Below, piece after piece: positions 1 to 6,704 of a stretch of 18,580 nucleotides of DNA. A program made the position numbers and the translations under genes. Numbering within the stretch: position 1 is the stretch's first letter; every line of letters starts with the position of its first letter. The notes beneath the pieces are model-generated. The model worked only from the letters and a program-made list of their open reading frames with translations. It did not search any database and was not told the origin of the DNA. Where the stretch lies: the NCBI GenBank assembly GCA_937924675.1, contig CALEVL010000105.1, positions 1-18,580 of the forward strand, given 5' to 3'. The DNA comes from an uncultured Ignavibacteria bacterium. Lineage in GTDB: Bacteria > Bacteroidota > Ignavibacteria > Tepidaquicellales > Tepidaquicellaceae.

Positions 1-85
1 TTTCTTTGCCAAGCTTTCTTAGCCTGCCCCCGAATGATTCTATCGGGGGTTCAAAGGAAAGCGTAAATGATTTTATTCTCTGCAT
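1..85 (-). CDS. Possible 5' end of an unidentified gene leaving the window
   Basis: On the minus strand an ATG at 85-83 opens a frame that stays open to the left edge. It begins MQRIKSFTLSFEPPIESF and is rich in Lys, Arg, Ser, Glu and Phe, with AGA/AGG arginine codons like the confident genes nearby. The frame is also open upstream of this ATG for about 27 codons, back to a stop near 167, but I see no better start there. No ribosome binding site is evident. The frame runs through the 27-49 hairpin, so open reading could be accidental. A competing plus-strand frame (3-143) also lacks stops but has a less native look. I do not recognise the product. If real, it would be divergent from the gene at 201. 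Confidence 0.3.
   Translation of the reverse strand, partial: MQRIKSFTLSFEPPIESFGGRLRKLGKE
27..49. repeat. GC-rich hairpin at the left edge
   Basis: CCCCCGA at 27-33 and TCGGGGG at 43-49 form a perfect 7-bp stem around a 9-nt loop, in an otherwise AT-rich stretch. Only two T residues follow on the plus strand, so it is a poor terminator. It is preceded by GCCTGC, which resembles the CCTGCCC arms of the array at the other end of the window, so it may be a REP-like element. It could equally be a terminator of an upstream gene or part of the possible minus-strand ORF. Confidence 0.4.
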
Positions 86-200
86 ATGGATCGAGCCAAT
101 TGCTCTTTTAACAAAACGTTTTGGACGGATGTGGAATGATTGACTAATTTTAAGTAATGATTCATTTTAACTGATTCTCATAATGGCTATATTTGAATAA

Positions 201-386
201 ATGAATCAGGAAAATTTACAATCTGCGGAGAATGATGATCAGAAGGATTCTGGAGCTGTAATTGCATCTGAATCACTTGAAAAAATTAAGAGTCGTTCTA
301 CAATTGCTTTAAAACTTTTCTCAATCCTTGGTTTATTGCTCATGATTCTGCTGGTTATAGTTAATTATTTGAAACTTTCCGAATAA
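201..386 (+). CDS. Small tail-anchored-type membrane protein, unknown function
   Basis: This is a 61-residue protein I do not recognise. Residues 1-35 are polar, acidic at first (ENDDQKD), then basic around KIKSRS. Residues 37-57 are strongly hydrophobic (LKLFSILGLLLMILLVIVNYL), with only four residues after, which is the layout of a single C-terminal membrane anchor with the N-terminus probably in the cytoplasm. There is no clear Shine-Dalgarno site. The stop lies 4 nt before the start of the ygfZ-like gene, so the two are probably co-transcribed and translationally linked. Absence of low-complexity artefacts and the tight junction argue that it is a real gene, but nothing indicates a specific role. 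Confidence 0.65.
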   Translation: MNQENLQSAENDDQKDSGAVIASESLEKIKSRSTIALKLFSILGLLLMILLVIVNYLKLSE

Positions 387-390
387 CCGT

Positions 391-1284
391 ATGAACTTCT
401 TCATGCAATATACAGGTTTGTTAAGAGCTAACGGAAAAGATTCGGTTGATTTCTTCAACAGGATGACAAGCAATGATGTTAAGAATCTGACTCCTCTTAG
501 TTGCTTGCCTACATTATTGTTGACTGATAAAGGAAGAATCATTGATCTGCTGACTCTTTTTAGGAGAGATGATCTCATTTATGTGAAGACCTCATTCCAT
601 CATGAATCAAAAGTACTGAATTACCTCAGCAAATACATTGTGATGGATGAAGTTGAGTTAAATAAGTGTGAAGGACAGTTTGTTAATTTTAAAGTGACGG
701 GTGAGGGCAAAGATGATGCTGTCAGTAATGTAAAGGAATATGAATCCAAATTGCCGCAAAACAATTCTGAAAAAAATATTCTTTTTTACTACTCAGAAGA
801 CTCGTGTTTGAATTCTCTTGAGATTGTTTGCCACATTGATAAGTCTCACGAGATACGAAGCCTGCTCAGCAACGGATCATTTCAGACTTGTTTGGATTTT
901 GAGTTCATGAGGATTTCACTTGGCCAGCCGGAAGCTCCGGGAGAGCTCAATGAAGATATCAACCCGCTTGAATGCGGACTTAAGAAATATATTTCATTTA
1001 CAAAGGGGTGTTACGTCGGACAGGAAGTTGTAGCAAGGTTGGATTCTCAAGGCAAAATTCCGAAGCAGATGGTAAAAGTGAGTTTGGATGAGAGCTTTAA
1101 TTCTGGAGAGAAGATATTAGACAGTGTTGGAACCGATTGCGGTTTTATTTCAAGTTTCGTTTCAAACGAAGGAAAAAATATTGGACTTGGATTCATTCGC
1201 AGCACTAATCTGGATTTTGAGTCTGAGTACTTTGTTGAAAGAGAAGAAAAACTTAGGAGAATAAACATTTACAAAATAAATTAA
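391..1284 (+). CDS. ygfZ: YgfZ/GcvT-like folate-binding protein
   Basis: YgfZ proteins resemble the T-protein of glycine cleavage and bind tetrahydrofolate; they support assembly or repair of certain iron-sulfur enzymes. The 297-residue length fits. The family signature KGCYVGQE lies at residues 205-212, with the conserved cysteine at 207, preceded by the typical stretch RISLGQPEAPGEL...NPLECGL (174-197). The N-terminal GcvT-like fold includes NRMTSNDV (23-30) and TDKGRIID (45-52). A second ATG at residue 5 (position 403) is possible; the first is kept because it lies 4 nt after the upstream stop. The aldolase gene follows after 5 nt. Identification as a YgfZ family member is firm; the exact client enzymes are unknown. 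Confidence 0.9.
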   Translation: MNFFMQYTGLLRANGKDSVDFFNRMTSNDVKNLTPLSCLPTLLLTDKGRIIDLLTLFRRDDLIYVKTSFHHESKVLNYLSKYIVMDEVELNKCEGQFVNFKVTGEGKDDAVSNVKEYESKLPQNNSEKNILFYYSEDSCLNSLEIVCHIDKSHEIRSLLSNGSFQTCLDFEFMRISLGQPEAPGELNEDINPLECGLKKYISFTKGCYVGQEVVARLDSQGKIPKQMVKVSLDESFNSGEKILDSVGTDCGFISSFVSNEGKNIGLGFIRSTNLDFESEYFVEREEKLRRINIYKIN

Positions 1285-1289
1285 ACATC

Positions 1290-2354
1290 ATGATTGAGAA
1301 AATCAGAGAATTGCTTGGGAAGGACAATGAGTCGTTGTTGGATCACACATGCAAAACTATCCCGTATGAGCATTTGCATTTGCCCGGAAGTGATTTTGTT
1401 GACCGTATCTGGAAAGATTCCGACAGAAGTTCTAACGTATTGAGAAATATGCAACTCATCTATAATACAGGGAGGCTTGCAGGAACAGGTTATGTTTCAA
1501 TTCTTCCGGTTGATCAGGGGATTGAGCATTCAGCAGGAGCTTCATTTGCTCCAAACCCTGCTTATTTTGATCCGGGAAACATTGTGAAGCTGGCCATTGA
1601 GGGCGGATGCAATGCAGTTGCCTCAACACTTGGCGTGCTGGGTTCTGTATCCAGAAAATATGCTCATAAGATTCCTTTCATACTCAAGATCAATCACAAC
1701 GAGTTTTTGTCTTATCCAAATAAGTATGACCAGATCATGTTTGCCGATATTGATCAGGCATTTGATATGGGTGCAGTTGCTGTAGGTGCTACAATTTATT
1801 TCGGGTCAGATGAATCAGGAAGGCAGTTGCAGGAAGTAACTGAAGCATTTTCATACGCACATGAATTAGGATTGGTAACAATACTTTGGTGCTATTTAAG
1901 AAATCCGGGATTCAACGTTAAAGGAGATAAAGACTATCATGTTTCAGCAGATCTAACAGGACAGGCAAATCACCTGGGAGTGACAATTGAAGCGGACATA
2001 ATTAAGCAGAAGCTTCCGGAGAATAACGGCGGATACAACGCATTGAAATTCGGTAAAACTCATAAGCTTGTTTATGAAAGTCTGTCTTCAGATAATCCAA
2101 TTGATCTGACAAGATATCAGGTAGCAAATTGCTATATGGGCAGATGCGGACTTATCAATTCAGGCGGTGCATCAACGGGAAAAGGAGAGTCGGATCTGGC
2201 AGAAGCAGTCAAGACAGCAGTAATAAATAAGAGAGCAGGCGGCATGGGTCTCATTTCAGGACGAAAAGCATTTCAGAAACCAATGAATGATGGAGTAACA
2301 TTGCTAAATGCCATTCAGGATGTTTATCTCGAAGAGAAAGTAACAATTGCATAA
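1290..2354 (+). CDS. fbaB: Class I fructose-bisphosphate aldolase, FbaB/DhnA type
   Basis: The enzyme should reversibly cleave fructose-1,6-bisphosphate to glyceraldehyde-3-phosphate and dihydroxyacetone phosphate in glycolysis and gluconeogenesis through a Schiff-base lysine, without metal. The 354-residue length matches E. coli FbaB rather than the shorter archaeal forms. Family marks include ILPVDQGIEHSAG (71-83), LKINHNEFLSYPNKYDQ (132-148) and EADIIKQK (234-241), in which Lys239 is the likely Schiff-base residue by family position. The C-terminal phosphate-binding region contains INSGGAS (289-295) and GGMGLISGRKAF (317-328). It starts 5 nt after the ygfZ-like gene, with no terminator between them. 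The start ATG gives the normal N-terminus for this family. Confidence 0.95.
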   Translation: MIEKIRELLGKDNESLLDHTCKTIPYEHLHLPGSDFVDRIWKDSDRSSNVLRNMQLIYNTGRLAGTGYVSILPVDQGIEHSAGASFAPNPAYFDPGNIVKLAIEGGCNAVASTLGVLGSVSRKYAHKIPFILKINHNEFLSYPNKYDQIMFADIDQAFDMGAVAVGATIYFGSDESGRQLQEVTEAFSYAHELGLVTILWCYLRNPGFNVKGDKDYHVSADLTGQANHLGVTIEADIIKQKLPENNGGYNALKFGKTHKLVYESLSSDNPIDLTRYQVANCYMGRCGLINSGGASTGKGESDLAEAVKTAVINKRAGGMGLISGRKAFQKPMNDGVTLLNAIQDVYLEEKVTIA

Positions 2355-2370
2355 TCAATCATAAAAACTA

Positions 2371-2472
2371 ATGAACAAAGCAAAAAAGAAAGCCATTGAT
2401 AAGCACAGGAAGAAAACCAATGTCAAAAAGGCGAAGCAAAAAGCAATGCTTGCACTGAAGAAGGTTAAATAA
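2371..2472 (+). CDS. 33-residue, very basic miniprotein
   Basis: An ATG 16 nt after the aldolase stop opens a 33-codon frame ending in TAA. The product is MNKAKKKAIDKHRKK followed by TNVKKAKQKAMLALKKVK. More than 40 percent of residues are Lys or Arg, there is one acidic residue, and there are no Cys, Trp or Pro. Spaced alanines and leucines would favour a basic helix. Such composition is typical of very small RNA- or ribosome-associated proteins, but I cannot place it in a named family. It lies within the operon in the same direction, the gap would otherwise be an unusual 172-nt hole in a packed run, and a structured leader follows it. No Shine-Dalgarno site is visible, as at several neighbouring genes. 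Confidence 0.55.
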   Translation: MNKAKKKAIDKHRKKTNVKKAKQKAMLALKKVK

Positions 2473-2476
2473 AAAT

Positions 2477-2511
2477 CCGCTCTCTTCAACTTTCTTCTGA
2501 GCGGTTGAAGA
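2477..2511 (+). promoter_or_regulatory. Two mutually exclusive hairpins before the transporter gene
   Basis: CCGCTC (2477-2482) can pair with GAGCGG (2499-2504). TCTTCAAC (2483-2490) can instead pair with GTTGAAGA (2504-2511). The arms interleave and share base 2504, so both stems cannot form fully together. The second hairpin ends 15 nt before the transporter ATG at 2527. No T-run follows, so it is not a simple intrinsic terminator. A role as translational switch, RNA-processing site or protein-binding site is inference. Confidence 0.35.
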
Positions 2512-2526
2512 AGCTGTGAAAATTTA

Positions 2527-3432
2527 ATGAAGAAATTATTTCTTGTAATTTTTCTTACATTCGCAGCTTCTTTTACACCCATTGCTGCAAAATATGTAGT
2601 TCAAAGTATTTCCCCTTTGTCTCTTGCATTCTTAAGATTCGGTGTAGCAACATTGATGCTGCTTGCCGTTTCTTTTTTTATGAATGTAAATCTCAGAATC
2701 AACAAAGAGGATAGAATGCGCTTTCTGATTCTCGGTGCGTTGGTAATCCCTATAAATCAGTTTTGCTTCCTGGAAGGTATCAAGCTTTCAGTTGCATCAC
2801 ATTCAGGCGTACTCTATGCATGTACACCACTGATAGTTTACATCGTGTCAATAAAGGCGGGAAATGAATTCTATGATCGCAGAAAACTCATTTCAATTTC
2901 ACTTACTATTGCCGGAATTTTCATAATATTCTATGAGAACATAATCTCGCCAAAACAGCCCGGGGTCAACTTCCTGCTGGGAGATACACTGCTGTTTCTG
3001 GCTGTTGCATCCTGGTCCTTCTATCTTGCATTAAGCAAGGATATGGTTACAAAGTACGGAGCTCTTAAGACTCAAACACTGTCATTTCTGATTGGAATAA
3101 TAATGTTTATACCGATTTTCCTTTTTGATTTAAAGAATCTGACTTTTCAAAATTCTGATGTCTATACGTTGCTCGGATACCTTCATTTGACAGTGATAGT
3201 TGCATTCGGAAGTTACTTTCTTTACAGCTATTCAACCAAAGTAATTGAAACAAGTACGTTAACCACTATGACGAATATGTCGCCCATAATAACAATTCTC
3301 TTTTCTTGGTTACTATTAAAGGAAAATTTATCATATTTTTTTGTCATCGGAGCATCAATAACAATGGCAGGAGTATTTGCCGCACAAAGGTTAGGCGGCT
3401 TCCGTTCTTCTGTACGAAATGAAAACCGTTAA
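2527..3432 (+). CDS. EamA/DMT-family inner-membrane transporter
   Basis: This 301-residue protein is hydrophobic throughout and has the size and layout of the drug/metabolite transporter superfamily: about ten membrane helices arranged as two repeated EamA domains (roughly residues 3-137 and 150-290). The first repeat carries the usual early stretch (FAASFTPIAAKYVVQ, then SPLSLAFLRFGVATLML). The second repeats it, ending in SPIITILFSWLLLKENLSYFFVIGASITMAGV, the standard last-two-helix signature. Substrates in this family include amino acids, sugars and toxic metabolites, and cannot be told from sequence. The last 14 nt overlap the start of the next gene, a cation exporter, so the two are translationally coupled. 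Confidence 0.88.
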   Translation: MKKLFLVIFLTFAASFTPIAAKYVVQSISPLSLAFLRFGVATLMLLAVSFFMNVNLRINKEDRMRFLILGALVIPINQFCFLEGIKLSVASHSGVLYACTPLIVYIVSIKAGNEFYDRRKLISISLTIAGIFIIFYENIISPKQPGVNFLLGDTLLFLAVASWSFYLALSKDMVTKYGALKTQTLSFLIGIIMFIPIFLFDLKNLTFQNSDVYTLLGYLHLTVIVAFGSYFLYSYSTKVIETSTLTTMTNMSPIITILFSWLLLKENLSYFFVIGASITMAGVFAAQRLGGFRSSVRNENR

Positions 3433-4846
3433 TCAATTGGCTGAGTCTGCACAATCCCAATATGAAAGAAAGAATAAGGTTGCATTACAATCTTTGTTTG
3501 CGGCGATAGCAATTACATTAATCAAGATAATTGCAGCATATGCAAGTGGAAGTCTTGGTGTGCTTTCAGAAGTATTCAATTCCGGTATTGATATATTTGT
3601 AGCTTTGGTCACAATGCTTTCCATCCGTTATTCAGCAAAACCGCCTGATGAGGACCACAATTACGGACATGAAAAGATCGAGAGTTTCTCTGCCCTATTT
3701 CAGGTTCTGATATTATTCATTACGTCATCTTACATTATTTATGAAGCAATTCAAAGACTGTTCTTTGATAAGGGAACTCAGGTTAATGTAAGTATTTGGA
3801 TAATTGCCGCGCTTCTGATCTCTATGGCTATAGATTTTTTCAGAGCAAAAGCATTGCGGAAAATTGCAAGTGAAACACAATCCAAAGCGCTAGAAGCGGA
3901 TGCTCTTCACTTCTCGGTTGATATTCTGAGTTCATCAATTGTAATAGTAGGCCTGATTATCACTTACCTTGAGTTAAGTAAAACAGCAGATACAATTGCC
4001 GCCATTCTTGTGACATTTATAATAATTAAGCTTGGCTATGATCTCGCTAAGAAATCATTTGATTCCCTGATGGACAGAGTTCCCGAAGGCCTCTATGACA
4101 AACTCAGATATGAAACCCTGCTTGTGCCGGGAGTTGAGGGTATTAAAAGCATCAGGGTCAGAAACTCCGGTTCTGTGATATTTATTGACATGACGATTGA
4201 GATAAGCAGACTTGTGCCTTTTTCAAAAGCGCATGACATAATGGATATTCTCGAGAAAAGGATTATGGAAATTGTTCCCAAAAGTGATGTAGTGATACAT
4301 TCAGAACCTGTTATTACAAAGAGCGAAACTATTAATGATAAGATCAGAATGGTAGTAGGCGAGGCGGGACTTAAATGCCATGATATTTTCTCGCATAAGA
4401 TCGATAACGAAATCTATTCAGAGCTTCATGTGGAAATAGATAATACCAATGATCTGTATAAGGCACACAACATTATTTCAGAGCTTGAGAATAAGATCAA
4501 GGGAGAGATTGATGTGATCTCACATCTTAAGATACATATTGATGAGCCCAGTGATCTTGTTTTTGATACGCGTGACATCACACCGTTATCCAATGAAATT
4601 GTAAGAGAAGTTGAATCAATACTAAACGGCTGCAGTGATGTAATCTCAAGTAACGAGATTCAGGTAGTCAGCTCAAATGGTAAGATAAGGGTTTCGATGA
4701 ATTGTATATTCAAAGATGAATATTCATTTGATGAAGTGCATGACATAGTTACAATTCTCGAAAGCAAAATTTTTTTAAACCTAAAGGAAAATTATCCGCG
4801 GCTTGCAAATGTGATGATACATGCGGAGCCGTCAGGCAGCTTATGA
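3419..4846 (+). CDS. Cation diffusion facilitator with three tandem C-terminal domains
   Basis: CDF proteins export divalent metals such as Zn, Fe or Mn in exchange for protons. Residues 20-215 are the six-helix transport domain. The transport-site residues appear as N54-x3-D58 in helix 2 and H164-x3-D168 in helix 5. PPDEDHNYGHEKIES (75-89) is the family loop with D77, H80 and H84. The usual protein is about 300 residues with one cytoplasmic dimerisation domain; this one is 475. Three related C-terminal modules are visible, ending at HDIMDILEKRI...IHSEP (272-297), HNIISELENKI...IHIDEP (350-377) and HDIVTILESKI...IHAEP (441-471). It overlaps the upstream transporter by 14 nt and the downstream dehydrogenase by the ATGA tetranucleotide. 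Family assignment is firm; the metal is unknown. Confidence 0.92.
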   Translation: MKTVNQLAESAQSQYERKNKVALQSLFAAIAITLIKIIAAYASGSLGVLSEVFNSGIDIFVALVTMLSIRYSAKPPDEDHNYGHEKIESFSALFQVLILFITSSYIIYEAIQRLFFDKGTQVNVSIWIIAALLISMAIDFFRAKALRKIASETQSKALEADALHFSVDILSSSIVIVGLIITYLELSKTADTIAAILVTFIIIKLGYDLAKKSFDSLMDRVPEGLYDKLRYETLLVPGVEGIKSIRVRNSGSVIFIDMTIEISRLVPFSKAHDIMDILEKRIMEIVPKSDVVIHSEPVITKSETINDKIRMVVGEAGLKCHDIFSHKIDNEIYSELHVEIDNTNDLYKAHNIISELENKIKGEIDVISHLKIHIDEPSDLVFDTRDITPLSNEIVREVESILNGCSDVISSNEIQVVSSNGKIRVSMNCIFKDEYSFDEVHDIVTILESKIFLNLKENYPRLANVMIHAEPSGSL

Positions 4847-5835
4847 ACAACACAATAAGAGCGGGGGTCATAGGACTCGGGCACCTTGGAAGCATTCATC
4901 TGAAACTGATCAATGAGATATGTAATGAGAAAAGCAACATTAAACTTGTCGGAGTTTATGATGCGGATGAGAAAAAGAATGCCGAGGCATCTGAGAAGTA
5001 CGGACTGAAGAAAGTAAATTCTTCCGATGAATTGATTGACTCAGTTGACGCAATTGTAATAGTTACTCCAACTTCCACACACTATGAGATTGCATCAAAG
5101 GCCATTGAAAGGAATGTTAGTACATTCATTGAGAAGCCCGTGACAGAAACTACAGAGCAGGCAGAAAAACTTCTGGCATTATCTTCAGGAAAGAGTATAA
5201 AGATACAGGTCGGACATATTGAAAGATTTAACCCGGCAATTCTGTCACTTGAAGACTACAAGCTGGCGCCACTCTTTATAGAAACTCACAGACTCTCACA
5301 GTTCAACCCGCGCGGAACGGATGTTTCAGTCATTCAGGATCTTATGATACATGATATCGACATAATACTGAATCTTGTGAAGTCACCGGTAAAGAAGATT
5401 GATGCAAATGGAGTTGCTATCATTACAGACAAGATCGACATAGCAAATGCGAGAATCACTTTTGATAACGGTTGTGTTGCGAACATCACGGCTTCCCGAA
5501 TATCTCAGAACAAGATGAGAAAAATGAGATTGTTTCAGAAGTCTGCATACATCTCAATTGATTTTTTGCAGAATACTTCAGAAGTATTCAAATTGACCGG
5601 AGAAGATGAGACAGTCAGCGGCTTTGCTCTGACCGGTTTTGAAAAGGATGGTAAAAAGATGTCTATAGTATATGACAGACCTCAGGTCAAAGAAGTTAAT
5701 TCACTGAAACATGAATTAACTTTGTTCTTCGATTCAATCGCGGAAGGAACCGAAACAATTGTTACGCTCGATGACGGATTGCAAGCTCTTGAAGTTGCAA
5801 ATATTATTATTGAAAAAATCGAATCAAAAATATGA
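4843..5835 (+). CDS. Gfo/Idh/MocA-family NAD(P)-dependent dehydrogenase
   Basis: The 330-residue protein has an N-terminal Rossmann domain with GLGHLG at 11-16, an acidic end of strand 2 (VYDADE, 38-43) that favours NAD over NADP, and the family EKP motif at 97-99, whose lysine takes part in catalysis. The segment VGHIERFNPA (123-132) is shared with sugar-nucleotide 3-dehydrogenases of this superfamily, and HDIDI (residues about 170-174) supplies the usual active-site histidine region. The likely reaction is oxidation of a sugar or sugar nucleotide, perhaps for envelope polysaccharide or lipid A; no partner aminotransferase is nearby, so this remains inference. Both ends overlap neighbours by ATGA, implying coupled translation with the CDF exporter and the phosphoesterase. 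Confidence 0.88.
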   Translation: MNNTIRAGVIGLGHLGSIHLKLINEICNEKSNIKLVGVYDADEKKNAEASEKYGLKKVNSSDELIDSVDAIVIVTPTSTHYEIASKAIERNVSTFIEKPVTETTEQAEKLLALSSGKSIKIQVGHIERFNPAILSLEDYKLAPLFIETHRLSQFNPRGTDVSVIQDLMIHDIDIILNLVKSPVKKIDANGVAIITDKIDIANARITFDNGCVANITASRISQNKMRKMRLFQKSAYISIDFLQNTSEVFKLTGEDETVSGFALTGFEKDGKKMSIVYDRPQVKEVNSLKHELTLFFDSIAEGTETIVTLDDGLQALEVANIIIEKIESKI

Positions 5836-6701
5836 CGTACAGAATAGCGCACATTTCGGATCTGCATTTGAGTCTGAAGAACGGAAAGGACAGAGACCAA
5901 AGATTAATAGATCTTCTTGAGGACATTAAAAAGAGAAATTGCGATCACATTGCAATTACAGGAGACATTGCAGATAATCCTATGCCGGAAGATCTGATTT
6001 ATGCACGGGAAATCTTTGCTCAGTTTGATCTGATGAATCCTGAACTGCTTAGCCTTGTTCCGGGGAATCATGACATATACGGCTCAGCTCCTCCGGGCGA
6101 GATGATGTTCATGTTCCCCAAAATTTGCAGTGAGATAAATATTGATGAAATGGAGAAGCAGTTCATCAATATTTACAAAGAAACATTTACCGACGAGGCA
6201 GAATTTCCATATGTAAAACTCATTGGGAATATTGCTTTGATAGGGATTAATTCTCTTATTAAATGGTCGGTTGACTTGAATCCCGAAGGATCAAATGGCG
6301 GCATTGATGAAATTGGTTTCGAGAAGTTGAACAAGCTATTGAAGAGTAAGAAGTTAAATGACAAAGTGAAGATAGTTTTGATTCATCATCATTTCAGCAA
6401 GCCGGATGATGTCGCCGAACTGCCCGGCCATTCACTTTGGATAGATGCGGTTGGTTATAAAATGAATTTTCATGAACAGGGTGAGATCCTGAAACTCCTG
6501 AAAAAGAGGGGAGTGAATCTTGTTCTTCACGGGCATACACATTACACGGGAGTCTATGTTAAAAAGGGTATAACATTTGTCAACAGTTCAGCATGTTCTA
6601 TTCCGCTTACAGATGACAGACTTAGAAAGTACAATATCATTTCAATACCGGGCAATGGGGATGATTCGAAGCAGATAGGCATTGAGACAATCCAAATATG
6701 A
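5832..6701 (+). CDS. Calcineurin-like metallophosphoesterase
   Basis: All five metal-binding blocks of the superfamily are present: HISDLHL (D10, H12), TGDIAD (D45), PGNHD (N79, H80), LIHHHFS (185-187) and LHGHTH (233-237). The enzyme therefore should use a two-metal centre to hydrolyse a phosphomono- or diester. At 289 residues without a signal peptide or membrane helix it is cytoplasmic. It does not have the features I would need to call it LpxH, CpdA or another named member, so the substrate is left open. It is joined to the Gfo/Idh gene upstream by an ATGA overlap, and its own stop is overlapped by an ATG that opens only a short frame at the next junction. Confidence 0.88.
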   Translation: MTYRIAHISDLHLSLKNGKDRDQRLIDLLEDIKKRNCDHIAITGDIADNPMPEDLIYAREIFAQFDLMNPELLSLVPGNHDIYGSAPPGEMMFMFPKICSEINIDEMEKQFINIYKETFTDEAEFPYVKLIGNIALIGINSLIKWSVDLNPEGSNGGIDEIGFEKLNKLLKSKKLNDKVKIVLIHHHFSKPDDVAELPGHSLWIDAVGYKMNFHEQGEILKLLKKRGVNLVLHGHTHYTGVYVKKGITFVNSSACSIPLTDDRLRKYNIISIPGNGDDSKQIGIETIQI

Positions 6702-6704
6702 ACT

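Noticed and set aside
188..195. TATATTTG, a match to the Bacteroidota -7 promoter element, before the first small gene
   Set aside because: It lies only 5 nt before the ATG, so the transcript would be leaderless or start inside the gene, and no TTTG lies at the expected upstream distance.
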